Shown in pieces: positions 9,119 through 20,597 of a stretch of DNA of 64,000 nt. Source of the DNA: Diphasiastrum complanatum (Eukaryota; Streptophyta; Lycopodiopsida; Lycopodiales; Lycopodiaceae). The translations under genes were made by a program, and so were the position numbers. Each line of letters opens with the position of its first letter. Positions within the stretch are counted from its first letter, which is position 1. The stretch covers positions 36,843,065 through 36,907,064 of the forward strand of contig CM055110.1 of NCBI GenBank assembly GCA_029204225.1. Direction: 5' to 3'. Under the pieces are notes generated by a model. That model was not told where the DNA came from. It was given only the letters and a program-made list of their open reading frames with translations, and did not search any database.

Positions 9119-9840
9119 TCAGAATCTGTGTCCAATGTTGATTAAAAAACCTTGTAAGTCAGCTACACGTAGTACTTTTGTCTGATTGCTATTTTGAATG
9201 AAACCAAGTACTTTGGCAATCCAAAATGGATGTCCTTTATTATTTTCTGAAGCTAGAAGTGCAACAAGGCTTCCAATTTGGATTTCATTCAGATCACCGT
9301 GCCACTTCATTTTTACAACTTTTACACTTTGCTTATTCTTCCTTGAGCCCACATAAATTCACGTTCCTCGCCTTACACAAGCTCCAAGAAATCATTATCT
9401 TGAGGTAGATTTGAAGGTTCAACTATTGTAGTTGAAGTTTCTAATTTATGAGGCCATTGCAATTCTTCAGTTGTTGATGTGTGTTCAAGATTGAGCAAAC
9501 TGATTTTTTGTTCCTCGAAAAAGTCCATCCACCAATGTTGATCAAACTCATCAAAAAATTGATAAGCTGCTTGAATACTTGAATTCAAAAAATTTAACGA
9601 GGCAAATGGGTCAACCTCACGATGCTCTCTTTGTGCTTTTTGTTCTTCTAGCATGGACTTCAAGGGAGAGAACGCATCAAGCTTGATTTGACCATATGAC
9701 ATATTAAGCAAAAATCGTATTCCTTCAACAAGTAACCATGAAACTGAACTTGAAAATTGTTTGCCCCATAGCAATGTGATGTCAGTTTCATTATTGAAAG
9801 CTAATATCATTAATACTAACAACACAATGACTTGTTTCAT
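9119..9840 (-). pseudogene. C-terminal part of DUF7869-like transposon protein
   Basis: Two minus-strand frames (9840-9373 and 9352-9119) follow the core domain at 9929-10393. They contain DQHWWMDFFEEQ, like the WW-x-WF-E block of the family, and then IQIGSLVALLASENNKGHPF with IAKVLGF, like the GSLVAV...P-IAKVL barrel-like tail. This order (core, WW block, GS-VAV tail) is what I recall for DUF7869 proteins of plants and animals. A frame change near 9360 breaks it. Function is not established; the family is thought to be of transposon origin. Confidence 0.55.
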
Positions 9841-9928
9841 TGGACGCCTTCATATATTCACAAAAATCATATGTATGCCTAATTAACGACACATTTGGCT
9901 TTGGCACGTATGATTCTTCAACAATGCT

Positions 9929-10393
9929 CTAAAGCGCTAGTAAAGAAAATGCCTTCTTGTATCTTAGTCTTTTGGAAAAACAACTAAGCATCTGATCAAT
10001 TTGATCATGAGTGTGACTCACCAACAAAAATCCTATTTTTATTTTTTTTGAGATTTTTTTCTCTACCAACATGGACAAGTAAGCCAGTATAGTTTGATTT
10101 TTATTTTCCCTAGCAGTGTTGTCAAGTTGCAAATACAATATTTGTAGAAGATTATCATCAAATTCACAAATTATCATTTGTATAATGGTTATGATTAAAT
10201 TTGGATCATTTCGAACATTGGGATAATTGAAAAATACTTTCGACTCCAATGTGCCATTAAATACAAGCACAACAACGAAATGAACCTGAATAAAATCTGT
10301 CTTGTTCAAATTTTTTGGCACTCTAACTTTTGCTAATTTTTTTCTTTCCATTGTTTGTTGATCTTTGTGCATTTGAAGCGCTTTTGCAGCATC
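9929..10393 (-). pseudogene. DUF7869-like core domain (transposase-like)
   Basis: This exon reads, on the minus strand, HKDQQTMERKKLAKVR, then VHFVVVLVFNGTLESKVFF, then LYLQLDNTARENKNQ, and KIGFLLVSHTHDQIDQM. The QLDNT-RENKN and GFL-V-HTH-DIDQ-FS blocks are the signature of the DUF7869 family; the D, N and H/D residues resemble an RNase H-like or DDE-type nuclease core (inference). The usual IIDGM-QKKT block between the ER...R motif and VHFVV is missing or shortened (about residues 28-38), so the copy is probably non-functional. Confidence 0.65.
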
Positions 10394-10521
10394 CACTACA
10401 AAATGTAATAATTAAAATATTCAATAAAATTATGACAATATTATAACATTAATACTTTGAAAACTCAAAAATTAACAAAAAAAAAAAAAGTATTTAAAAT
10501 ACTGAAAGTTAATTAATTTTT
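10394..10521 (-). other. Intron of the DUF7869-like gene
   Basis: On the minus strand the exon ending DEKG is followed by GTAAAAATTAATT, and TTTTGTAG precedes the GATGCTGCAAAAGC exon. The stretch is AT-rich with an A run, as expected of an intron. Confidence 0.5.
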
Positions 10522-10610
10522 ACCTTTCTCATCATTGGTCTTTGCTAGTTGTTTGGCAGATTTTAACAACTCGCATGTCGAACAAACTGTCATTCGTGAT
10601 TTTTAGGAAT
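10522..10610 (-). pseudogene. Upstream exon of DUF7869-like gene
   Basis: Minus strand reads MTVCSTCELLKSAKQLAKT and NDEKG before the intron. The C-x2-C-x2-L pattern followed by the ER block is the part that usually lies just before the core domain in this family. The start of the gene was not found further upstream. Confidence 0.5.
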
Positions 10611-12084
10611 CTTTACCAAACCAAAATCTCTCTTCTAAATCCTAAAAAAATACAAGTAATTTAAATAGACAACATTTTTGTCTTAGCGAACTCCTTGTAC
10701 ATAAAAAAATATCTCCAATTTTGTAAAATTATCTGGCAAGTGTATAATGAATTTGGTAATTTTTCTCCATGCACATCCACAAAATGCTTTAGCCAAGCCA
10801 TAGCATTCAAAGCATCCGAAGACATAGTTATACCCTACAATGTTCCTCGCAATGTTGGATCTTTTTGAAGTCGTGCGTGAATTTTTTAAAGACGTGATTT
10901 TTCAATTGTATGAACAACTTTGTAGGCTTTTCGACAAACCTTCGTTGCATATAAAAAATATGTATACGAGTTTTTGTCAGTCTCACTGTGGCACAAATAG
11001 TAATTCTTTTCATCTTTATTTCAAAAACGGAATCATTCACGCACGTTGAACCGATATCAAATTCAATATGGCTAGTTCCTCAAAGTCTACAGAAAATAAA
11101 CCTTTGGATTTTTTAATGTCAGTGACATTCCATCAGATAAATTAGAGTATTTTTAAAGTATTTTTTTTTGCACCTTTCAATATTGATAAGCTAGTTTATG
11201 AGAATCGTTAAAATTTACTTTCTCTTCTTGATAATTTTTCTCAGATTATTAGTACACATGTTCCAGATATAGATAGTTTTTATTTCGTTCATTTTCAAGA
11301 CCTTTTACATTCCCAACCATCTTCTAAGCACAAACATGATAGAAACTACACTAATTTGCATGAACATATTAAGAGAAATATATTTTCTGGTATCCACAAA
11401 GAAAAATGTCGTCTTCTTATCAAAGATATAATGTTTGTCTTTTTTATATCTGTTCAAATTCCAAGTGATGAGTTTGTTGTATCTTTTGTTGTTCCCATGA
11501 TTGAAGCATCTAGATCTGCTCCAGGTGATGTAGATGAAGTAGGTACTAATATAGGGGTTGAATCTGAAGCACCTATGACTTAAATTATCAGAAAACTCTC
11601 CCTCATTCTATAATCCTCTCAGGCTCTCTTCCATCTGCATCTCCCACTAATCTATTAACTCTACTCGATTGTCCCGCATATTTTATAAATAATGACAGTC
11701 ATAATTCTTTTAATGATATAGAAGATGTTTTCGATGTAAGAGAGGTTGAAATCCTCTCAATTTTTGCTCAACATATATCAGAATTTTGACACTATTGATT
11801 ACACATATAATGATCTTGAAAGTGAGATAGAATATGATAAAGATGGCAATTGAAAATCTGGTAATGAGACATTGGAGGACATTATTGAGAAATCGAAAGC
11901 CTATGAAAGTTTTTTGCCTATGCAGGAGGAATTTTGAAATTCCAAAAACAATATCTTCCAAGGACTCAGTATATCCCATCGGGCAATGTAGAGGCCATTG
12001 GAGAACATGACATTAACAAATGTCGTTGAATATGATGATTATGATCTGTTAAGTATTATGCAATTTTTTTATTCAAACATTGTG
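10611..12084. other. Unassigned region with short open frames
   Basis: A plus-strand frame at about 11203-11583 (ending GVESEAPMT) is open for roughly 125 codons but shows no motif I recognise. The rest is AT-rich with frequent stops. It is the left flank of the solo LTR at 12090. Confidence 0.4.
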
Positions 12085-12089
12085 TTGAA
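12085..12089. repeat. Target-site duplication of solo LTR, left
   Basis: TTGAA, repeated at 12727-12731. Confidence 0.7.
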
Positions 12090-12726
12090 TGTATTTGAGA
12101 TCAATTCAAATCCAAATCATCTAAAGATCTTTGGTTACAAAAACAAGCAATTCACAAAAAGTCAACATCTACACACAAAATAGAATGCAAACTCTAATAG
12201 AACTTGATCAAACATGAATTAAAACATAAATAGAAGCTATTTTTAGTACAACAACAATACCCTACTGTATTTCACACGTGTGGATCCAAAAATAACAATA
12301 ACAAATCATTCTACACATAAAATTGCAAGATATCACAAGTAGAGTGCACCAATGGATACTAGAACCCAAGAGAACCATGTATAAGCATGAATGAGGTAAG
12401 AGAGGTAGAAGATCTACCTTTTCTCACGTGTGTACAGCTATATATAGCATATCCATGAATATTCAAAAGTTGGTTTCCCTTCAAAATGATAAAACCCTAA
12501 CATAGAGTGACTAGGTTCCATGAACCTTATTCAAATTTGAATCTACTAGTAACTTGACTTTCTAGCTTTTCCTCCAACTCTAAAACGAGTAATTTCAAAT
12601 GCATTTAGACTAATATGACTATAAAAAGTAAATGTCTAAGTCTAGTATGAAATTGGCCTCAATTGCCAAATAAACAAATGTAGCATTTGACTCAATATTG
12701 ATCAAACTAGTTGAAAATATCTCACA
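12090..12726 (-). mobile_element. Solo LTR of the Copia A family
   Basis: From about 12186 on it follows the A-element LTRs: AACTTGATCAAACATGAA, CACACGTGTGGATCC, ACAC...GCACCAATGGATA, AACCCAAGAGAACCATGTAT. It starts TG (12090), ends CA (12726) and is flanked by TTGAA on both sides, so it arose by recombination between the two LTRs of a complete insertion. Orientation is set by comparison with the A LTRs. Sequence is more diverged from A than the two A LTRs are from each other. Confidence 0.8.
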
Positions 12727-12731
12727 TTGAA
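12727..12731. repeat. Target-site duplication of solo LTR, right
   Basis: TTGAA, matching 12085-12089. Confidence 0.7.
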
Positions 12732-13232
12732 GTTTGAGTTTGCATTATTATCTATCATTCTAAATTTATTTTCTTGACTCCTTTACAAGATTGAAGTAGA
12801 TGCCTTTGGTATGAGACATGGAGGTGTTTGAGGTGTATCAGCCGGGAGAAAACTTTCAAAACAATGAGATTTGTATATATCACTCATCTTTCAATCCATA
12901 TGCTACCATTGTCATTATGGCCATCATTTCATTATCTATTTGTTTAGGAGACCATATGTACACCCAAGGAATGTATAAAATAGTTTTTTTGAAAAGAGAT
13001 TTGGCCATTAAAATATTGGGTTATACTTCAAATAAGACTACAAAATATCATCTGCAATGGTCATTTATTCGGGTTACATTGATATGAGCAAAAGGAATAA
13101 TTTTTAGGCCCATATGAAAGGAGATTATTCCTTCATGACAATATCATCCGTCTAAACCTTGAAGAGAATGATGATGAAAATTAAACAATCTTATGTAATA
13201 GATTATTGATATATTACTTGATCTCTCTTTTA
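12732..13232. other. No gene recognised
   Basis: A plus-strand frame of 89 codons at 12818-13087 has no recognisable motif. The region lies between the solo LTR and the 3' end of the minus-strand transposon pseudogene. Confidence 0.4.
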
Positions 13233-13690
13233 TTATGAATTTGAATGCCTTACGAAAAATCGTAACATTTGGCAAGTTTTTTTCTTGATATCTAGTTGTG
13301 CTCTTCTATAAAACCACTGAAAAAGTTGAGCTATTTTATTTTTTGAATTGTGTCTTCCATGATTTTTAGCTCTATGAAATGCTCCTCTTGCTTGCCAATG
13401 TGATTTTTCCATGCCTTGTGATGACCAGATACTTAAGCTCCCATATTCCTTTGCAAAATAAGTTACATGATGAAGAAAGATGTGCTGCAAACAAGAGTTG
13501 AAATTAGCTGAAATTGGTAACATTAGTAGAAATAAATATAATCATGAATGAGATATCATATAATAAAATAGATCAGTACCATGTTATGTGTAACATGATC
13601 TTCTCCCCAACAATCTCCTACAAATTTTACAAAAGTCGTCAATGATCTTGCAAAGTCTTCATACTTTTGATGATAGGTTTTCTTTCCTGA
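13233..13690 (-). pseudogene. Transposon-type protein T1, C-terminal region
   Basis: Minus strand: around 13650-13570 reads FARSLTTFV and CWGEDHVTHNMV; 13500-13310 reads GSLSIWSSQGMEKSHWQARG and then FQWFYRRAQ. The same CWG-DH-TH-MV and SIWSSQGMEKSHWQAR blocks recur at 21600-21958, so this is the C-terminal end of a repeated mobile gene. SQG-E-SH...F-R-WNHG...W--RR patterns are typical of poorly characterised DNA-transposon proteins found in plants and invertebrates. I cannot assign a named superfamily. Confidence 0.55.
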
Positions 13691-13769
13691 TAACACTTAT
13701 GAGTTTGTCTAAGTTGTTCCACACTTGTCCATTTTCCACTCGATTACTTACTTCTAGTGTTCGTGTGGC

Positions 13770-14321
13770 TTAAACAATTTCTTTCCAAATTTTGTATTTG
13801 ACACTTGATTCTTTGCATGTGTGATTGGATAAGAACCTTCTTGCTTTAGCACCTCCAATTGATGGCTTATCAGGAACATTTCCTTTTTTTCCTGAGAGTC
13901 TATCACTAGCCACAGACTCCAGTTTATGATTCCATGCAAGGAGAATATGCAGATAAATAAGTTTTTCAATAATACGAACCTTAGCACGCAATGTGCATAT
14001 GTGAGCATTTTTTAATGGAATTGATAGCAGACTTTTCATATTTGAATCTTTTGCATCTCGTGTTGGCCCAATGTTTGGTCGTCCCATATTCATATTGTAG
14101 CAATCCTTCATGCAATAAAGAAATGGATGCTTTGATGTTGCCCCATGAGAGACATTATACATATATTTCAATGTTTTCAAATCGCCTGCAAGGTGCCATT
14201 GAGTTTGAAAACTTCCATGGTTTTCGACTATTAATTTTTCACCCTCCAAATGTCTCTTTATAATCTCGCCATAATTTGTTCGTGAGAATATCCATGAAAG
14301 TATTTTATGGTCCTCTTTCAA
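13770..14321 (-). pseudogene. Transposon-type protein T1, central region
   Basis: A 183-codon minus-strand frame containing WHLAGDLKTLKYMYNVSHGA followed by TSKHPFLYC. The GGD-K-L----G--GATSKH-C-YC pattern (a D and a C-x-C-like pair) marks this protein type; here one G of GGD is A. The remainder (KNAHICTLRAK...) is not recognised. It may be interrupted by decayed introns on both sides. Confidence 0.5.
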
Positions 14322-14598
14322 GACTTGTAGAGAAGCAAGTAATGCATGCCAATGTTAATAAAAAATGGCAATCTATCAAATGTTAATAACGATACCTAAA
14401 AAAAAAATTGAATTGTATATCTTGAATGTTGCCAACCACCATATGTGATTTTTCGATTGAACACTAAACTTTCGATCATCTGTATCTAAAATTTTGTTCA
14501 TCAAAGTGAAACTTACTCATTCCAACTATTGATCTTTGATGATTTCGGATTCATCCAATTTATTACAATAATGATCTTTCCATTTACTTGACGTTCCT

Positions 14599-14883
14599 CT
14601 AGTTTATAAAATCAAATAATGTATTTTTTTCAATATCAAGAAAAATAGTTTTGCAATCGTTGTAATTGAGCTCATCATATTCTGATTTGTATAATTCAGT
14701 TATATGACGTGGTTGGCCAACAATTTTGAACATTTCGTCATTATTATAATTTCTTGCTAATCTTACTCGATATGGACGAGGAAGATAAGTTGTCTTCACC
14801 ATCACTTGAGAAAAGACTTCTTTAACTATTCTAAAAAAAGGTAGAATAAGCATTTCTGATAATTCCAGAAATATCACATGCAC
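14599..14883 (-). pseudogene. Transposon-type protein T1, further upstream exon
   Basis: Minus-strand frame with VFSQVMVKTTYLPRPYRVRL and QPRHITELYKSEYDEL. I do not recognise a domain. Its position between the N-terminal exon (across element A) and the WHLAGDLK exon suggests it belongs to the same gene. Confidence 0.35.
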
Positions 14884-15109
14884 CTAGTACCACATTTGCA
14901 ACCAAGTAAGTTTGAACTTTAATCAACATGACTTAAAGAAGATCCGATGCATGAACGGTCTGTTAAATAGTTCTTTGCCACCAAACATGATCTACAACAA
15001 ACATATAAAACTCAAATTATATGTAATAAATTGATAATGCATATTATCAAATGCAAATTAAACTTGTATGACCGATATAAATCAAATAAATTGTTTATAA
15101 GAAAACATA

Positions 15110-15185
15110 CTTAAATGCTTGAATCTTTTTTTTCTGATTGCCACTATCTGTAGATAAATCATCAATATTCTTTATCGGTACTCTC
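15110..15185 (-). pseudogene. T1 exon, part right of the A insertion in gene order
   Basis: When element A and one copy of CTCTC are removed, the minus-strand frame from 20797 to 20593 continues directly into VPIKNIDDLSTDSGNQ here and on to KIQAFK, then a possible donor GTATGTT near 15110. This shows that A landed inside an exon of T1. Confidence 0.6.
15181..15185. repeat. Target-site duplication of Copia A, left
   Basis: CTCTC, repeated at 20593-20597. Confidence 0.8.
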
Positions 15186-15668
15186 TGTGAAAGATTTCAG
15201 ATCAATGATGGTCCAAATCCATAAACTGATCTTGGGTTAGAAAGAAAACAAATCAATAATCCTGCCAATGTAGAAAAATCAGCATCTACTCTATGAATGA
15301 GATGCAAACTCTAATAGAACTTGATCAAACATGAACCAAATCATAAAGTACTATTGTTATCTGTACAAAACCAGCAAGCTATTGTATTTCACATGTGTGG
15401 ATCCAAAAATAACAAGTATAGATCATTCTACACATAGAATTGCAAGGAATCACAAGTATAGTGCACCAATGGATAGTAGAACCCAAGAGAACCATGTATA
15501 GGCATGAAATGAGATAGAGAAGAGAGAAGATTTGTCTCTCCACGAGTTATATCCTTTTATAACAGGTCCAAACCCCATTTGGCCACTTGGCTTTCCCTTT
15601 AAAATATAAATCCTACTATTTTTGGGTCTTGATTCAATGTACCTAGCATTTAAATTTGAACTTTCACA
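15186..15668 (-). repeat. Copia A, 3' LTR (483 bp)
   Basis: Begins TGTGAAAG and ends TTTCACA. It matches the 5' LTR (19971-20592) with many substitutions, about 92 percent by eye, and lacks roughly 140 bp present near the end of the 5' LTR. The palindrome CACACGTGTG of the other copies reads CACATGTGTG here (15390-15399), a C-to-T change as expected of methylated CpG decay. Confidence 0.85.
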
Positions 15669-15681
15669 CTCCCTCTTCAAC
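15669..15681 (-). other. Copia A polypurine tract
   Basis: On the minus strand GTTGAAGAGGGAG abuts the 3' LTR; the same tract precedes the 3' LTR of element E. Confidence 0.8.
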
Positions 15682-16256
15682 TAGTTTAGCATAGACTTTG
15701 ACAATACTCCAAGTGATGTCCTATGCTTTATGAACAAGTCCTTTACCAATGATTTGGTGAAGATATCAGCTACACATTCCCTTGAGGACACATGAAGCTC
15801 CACCTCCTTTGCAATGATTTGCTCCCTCAAAAAGTGATATTGCACCTCAATATGCTTGCTCCTAGCATGAAAGATAAGATTGGTTGCCAACCTTTGGGTT
15901 GATTGATTGTCAGAAAAGATGATGTGGCTCTCTAAAAAATCCAGCAAGTGAAGATCCTTGATCATCCTCTTGATCCCCTTTGTGCAATGTGTAAGAGCTT
16001 TGTACTCGGCCTCACTAGATGGCAATGAGATAGTAGCTTGTTTCTTCAACATCTATGATATAGCTCCATCACCTATGAAAATACAATGAGCACTAATGGA
16101 TTTCCTATCCATTACATCTCTAGCACAGTCCAAATCTGAAAATCCAAAAAGATTAGATGATGATCTCTCATACAATATGCCAAAATCTGGAGTTCCAATG
16201 ATGTACCTCAAAACAAATTTTCCTAGATTCCAATTCTCCTCATTAGGATCCTGCAT
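15681..16256 (-). pseudogene. Copia A, RNase H domain
   Basis: Two adjacent minus-strand frames: 16256-16053 (GTPDFGILYERSSSNLFGFS, with DLDCARD for the usual DSDFAGD) and 16052-15681 (SLPSSEAEYKALTHCTK, FSDNQSTQRLATN, HARSKHIEVQYHF, ADIFTKSL). A stop at 16053 separates them. Domain completes the polyprotein C-terminus before the polypurine tract. Confidence 0.85.
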
Positions 16257-16590
16257 GAATTGACCAATAGCTTAGATTGTGTCTATTAATGGTTAGATAG
16301 ATGAGTGAACCAACCGTGCTTCCTATAGAGTATAATGTCCTTAAAGAATCTTTCACTACCTCTTATAGTTAGCTTTACATGAGACTCCATAGGTGTATCA
16401 CTAGCTTCGCATCTACCATATTTCTAGAATAAAATTAGCATACTTCTCTTGACAAATAAAAGTATATTTAGAAGTCCTAATCACTTCTACTCCCAAAATG
16501 CAATGCAAGTTACCAAGTCATGCACCTCGAACTCCTTCTTAAGAGCATTCTTGATATCCTCCACATCTTGATTGTCTCCACCACTCAAGA

Positions 16591-17608
16591 TTATAGCAAG
16601 ATGGTAACATCATTTTCAGCAAACCTATAATAAAGTGAATGATCATACTCACTCATAACAAAGCCTTGAGAGAGTAAAAAAAGTGTTAAGCTTAGCATAC
16701 CAACTCCTTGGTGCTTGCTTAAGGCCATACAAACTCTTTTGTAGTAGAGACACATGATTTGGCTTTGTAGTAGAAATGTAGCTCTCGGATTGCTCCATGT
16801 ACACTTCATCCTCAAGATCACCATTCAAGGATGCATTTGCAATATCTATTTGCCATAGATCACATCCATAAAGTGTAGCAAGTGAGATGATGACTCAAAT
16901 GCTTACCATCTTTGCCATGGGTGCAAAGGTCTCATCATAGTCAATCCCTTGTTCTTGAGCATATCCTTTTGCCACTAACCTTTTCTTGTTCTTGTTGATA
17001 GATCCATCTTGGTTTGTCTTCACCTTGAAGATCCATTTGCATCCAATAGCTTTCTTGTCCTTAGGTAAGTCCACCAATCTCCATGTTCCATGCTTCATAA
17101 AAGCTTGATACTCAAGATCAATTGCTTGGATCCACTCCTCTTCTTTCCTTGCTTCATCTACACTTATAGGTGAGGTCAGGAAAGCAACATAATTTCCAGA
17201 AACTACTTGCTTAACCTTCTCATCATATGTGAGTCCTGAAGGTGTTTGGCTTTCCCTTGATGTCCTCCTTGGCTTTTGACTTGATGAAGGTCCTTCATCA
17301 TCACCATCTAAAGTAGAATCCTTTACATCAACATCAAGAATGTTAGATCCATCCACATCACCATCAATAATACTTGAAGATACATTTGGAATGTTCTTCT
17401 CATCAAAAATGACATCTCTACCAACAATCACTTTGTTAGTAGTAGGAATGTAAACCTTGTAGGCTTTACTCACCTCACTGTATCCAACAAAAATACCTTT
17501 CCTTGAAGATGGATCCTCCTTGGTCCTATCATCAAGAGTAATGTAGACATAGCATGTGCATCCAAAAGTTCTTAGAAAGGTGACACCCAGCCTCCTCTTG
17601 AATAGCAT
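16591..17608 (-). pseudogene. Copia A, reverse transcriptase, catalytic motif deleted
   Basis: Frame 17608-16895 has the integrase tail and RT start (AIGCKWIFKVKTNQDGSINK, LVAKGYAQEQGIDYDETFAP). A frameshift near 16890 precedes 16824-16591 (PTRATFLL-like remains, SQGFVMSEYDHSLYY). Directly after VTILL at about 16594 the bases encoding the YVDD box are missing and the sequence resumes at IILSGG; about 16 bases were lost compared with element E. RT cannot be active. Confidence 0.85.
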
Positions 17609-17648
17609 CTCAAAAGGTGTCCTTTCATCCCAGATAGCACTTGACTAC

Positions 17649-18200
17649 CTATTGCACAAAAAATTGGCACATAAAAGCCTGATCCCAAAATAGTTTATCA
17701 ATATTAGCACTTAACCTCATGGCTTTAGCACTTTCACATAAAGTCTTATTGTGACTTTCAGCCACCCCATTTTGTTGTGGGGTCCTTGATGTTGTATACT
17801 CCCTCTTGATCCCATGCTCATCACAAAAGGCCTTGAACTTGGTAGATATGTACTCACCACCATTGTCACTCCTTAAGCACTTGATCCTTGTGGAAAATTG
17901 GTTCTCCCTTGCATTCTTGAACTTAACAAAGACATCATACACTTCATCTTTGCTCTTTAGTAGATAGATCCAACAAAATCTACTAAAATAATCAATGAAA
18001 ATTGCATACATCTTAGCTCCACTATTTCTAATTGTAGTAAATCCATGAATATACGAATGTACAAGCTGAAAAGGCTTTGTAGATCTAGTATAAGGTAGTT
18101 CATGTGACTTTGACAAAGCACAAGACTCACAAACATGATTGATGCCACTTAAGGAACTTGGAAGACCTATCACAACTTTCTTTCTAGCCATTACCTCCAA
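17649..18200 (-). pseudogene. Copia A, integrase
   Basis: Minus-strand frame with CESCALSKS (zinc-finger cysteines), HSYIHGF, RSDNGGEY and PQQNGVAES. In element E the first motif is HSDIH, so the first catalytic Asp of the D,D-35-E triad is Tyr here. The second Asp and the Glu are present. Confidence 0.85.
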
Positions 18201-18345
18201 TGACTTGAAGTTGAGGTGTCACATCCTTTTATGCCAAACTTCTTGAAAAGGTATTCTCTCTCTTGCAACACATCCAACTTGGTTAGCAATAACATAGCCT
18301 TCCCTTGTCTTTTACCTTTTCCAATCAAGACATCCTTCCTTTTGA

Positions 18346-19053
18346 TCATACAAGCATCTCCATCAAACTCACTTTGAGGCCTTTACTTAGCATTTGACTC
18401 ACACTAAGCAAAATCTTGGTAATAGATGGAATAAACAAGACATTCTCCAAATGAACATTCCTATTTGTAGAGAGAGAAATACGAATTGTGCCAATTCCTT
18501 TGATTGCAAACTCACCATCATTTGTCGTGTAGATCACCCTCTTGTCATCTCCATATGCCAATAAAGAAGTGAAGTACTCTTTGTGAAAAGTCATGTGTGA
18601 ACTTGCTCCACTATCAATCCACCAAGGATCTAGATCTCCATCATTAGCAAGCATACATGAAGACATCACAAAAGCATCATCATTTGCATCTTGAACATCC
18701 AAACCATCCTCATCAAGAGTAAGATTACTTTGCTTGTCTCCTTGATCTCTCTTCTTCTTGTAGCACTCACTTGCAAATTGTTCTTTGGTGCCACAATAGA
18801 AGCACTTGAGCTTTGATCTATCCTTATTTTTTTCACTTGAAGAAGCATCCACTTGATCTTGCCCTTTAGACCACTTACTTTTGCTTTTGCCCTTGAATTT
18901 GCCCTTTGTGAACATAGCCTCCTCTTGAAGTGTCGATCTAGATCCACTTCTTGCTTGAAGCCTATATTTTTCATTGATCAAGATCTCTTGAAGATCCATC
19001 AAACTTGGCAAAGTCTTTTGAATATCAATACTTAATGCAAGCCAGCTCATCAT
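18346..19053 (-). pseudogene. Copia A, gag C-terminus and protease
   Basis: Contains FTKGKFKGKSKSKWSKG, a nucleocapsid knuckle CFYCGTKEQFASEC in which the zinc-binding His is Gln, and WWIDSGASSHM, the aspartic protease active site with an intact DSG. Compared with E, about 25 residues of gag just upstream are missing. Confidence 0.85.
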
Positions 19054-19460
19054 TCAATGCTTTCATTCTCAAAATATAAGTACTTGGACTTTTTTCATTC
19101 TTTTGAAAAAAGAAAAAGATTTGCCTCCTTAGAGTTAACACTCTAGAAGTAGACTTGGATTTATAAAGCTTCTTCAATGAATCCCAAGCCTCACTTGATG
19201 AAGTACACTTACCAACTTCCTTGAGAAGTTCATTGGTAACATTCATCTTGATTATGTGTAGAGCCCTTTTGGCCCTCTTATCATATCTCAATTATTCTTG
19301 TTGTGTTGCTGGTCTCTCCTCCAAACCTACAACAATATCCAAACCGTCATTCATCTCAAGAAGTGATTCCATCCTCACTTTCCACAATGCATAGTTACTT
19401 GAGGTAAGCCTATCATTGGCTTCCAACATGAATCCACTAGATGTTGCCTTCTCTTTCAAC
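19025..19460 (-). pseudogene. Copia A, gag N-terminal region
   Basis: Minus strand from about 19460: SNYALWKVRMESLLEMND, a stop at about 19292, then RAKRALHIIKMNVTNELLKE and SKSTSRVLTLRRQIF. This is the UBN2-type gag of Copia elements. No clean start codon; the leader lies between here and the primer site. Confidence 0.8.
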
Positions 19461-19959
19461 CTATTTCAATGCACAAAGCACTCCTTTGAACAACAACAAA
19501 TGGTTTCAAAAGAAATCACAAATATCTGAAACTACTCAAAAAAATCTCTTCTAGCACTTAGACCAAGCAAATCAACACATAGAATCATGAAATCTTAATC
19601 AACCTATGATCTTTTCTCACTATCTGGAGATCCAATCAAAATCACAGTTTTGACAAAATCACAAAAAATTGATTATTCCAAATCTACATGCAAATGCTGA
19701 CAAATCTTATATGCAATATATTAGCCACCACTTAGGCTGATCCAATTATCCAAAAATCGGCCAAATCCAGTATGTGAATTCAAAAATTGGAACTAATCAA
19801 GTTTATAAACCTATATAGGGTTTTGATCTACAAAAGATCCAATATACAAATGCAAGAAACTCAATTTTGGCGTAGAATCCTCTCTGGCATGCTCTAGCCT
19901 TGATATCTTCACCAAATCATTGCTAGATATGATTTTCTCCTTCATAATCTGAAACACAA

Positions 19960-19970
19960 CTCTGATACCA
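19960..19970 (-). other. Copia A primer-binding site
   Basis: On the minus strand TGGTATCAGAG directly follows the 5' LTR; it matches the 3' end of initiator tRNA-Met. Confidence 0.85.
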
Positions 19971-20592
19971 TGTGAAAAAATTCAGATCAATGATGATCCA
20001 AACCCATAAATTGAATAAATCAACAATGTTGCCAATGTAGAAAAATCAGCACTACTCTATGAATGAGATGCAAACTCTAATGGAACTTGATCAAACATGA
20101 ACCAAATCATAAAGTAACATTGTTGTCTATACAAAACTAGCAAGCTACTATATTTCACACGTGTGGATCCAAAAATAACAAATATAGATCATTCTACACA
20201 TGGAATTGCAAGCAATCACAAGTATAGTGCACCAATGGTAGAACCCAAGAGAACCATGTATAAGCATGAAATGAGATAGAGAAGAGAGAAGATTTGTCTC
20301 TCCATGAGTTACATCCTTTTATAATAGGTGCAAACCCTATTTGGCCACTTGGCTTTCCCTCCAAAATGTAAACCCTATTGTTTTTGGTCTAGATTCAATA
20401 TACCCAGCATTTAAATTTGAATTCACTCAAACTCGACAACTAACTTTCCCACAATTTCAAAAAATATTTATTCAAATGAAATTTAGACTAATGAATTTGA
20501 AAAGTCAAACTCTAAGTCTAATATAAAGTTGGCCTCAATTTGCCAAATATAGAAATGTAACAAATATGACTAAACTAATTGAATCTTTCACA
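19971..20592 (-). repeat. Copia A, 5' LTR (622 bp)
   Basis: Begins TGTGAAAAAATTC, ends TTTCACA, and is followed by CTCTC. Contains the perfect palindrome CACACGTGTG (20156-20165). About 140 bp near its high-coordinate end are absent from the 3' LTR. Confidence 0.9.
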
Positions 20593-20597
20593 CTCTC
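20593..20597. repeat. Target-site duplication of Copia A, right
   Basis: CTCTC, matching 15181-15185. Confidence 0.8.

Larger units (their letters stand above)
15186..20592 (-). mobile_element. Copia element A, complete but dead
   Basis: Minus-strand Ty1/Copia element of 5407 bp with two LTRs, tRNA-Met primer site, polypurine tract and CTCTC target duplication. Domain order on the minus strand is gag, zinc knuckle, protease, integrase, RT, RNase H, as in Copia. Stops and frameshifts break the polyprotein into at least seven pieces. Its protein is clearly related to the intact element E (same RALHIIKMNVTNELLKEVGK gag block), so the two are members of one lineage with different LTR sequences. 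It is inserted in an exon of transposon gene T1. Confidence 0.9.
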
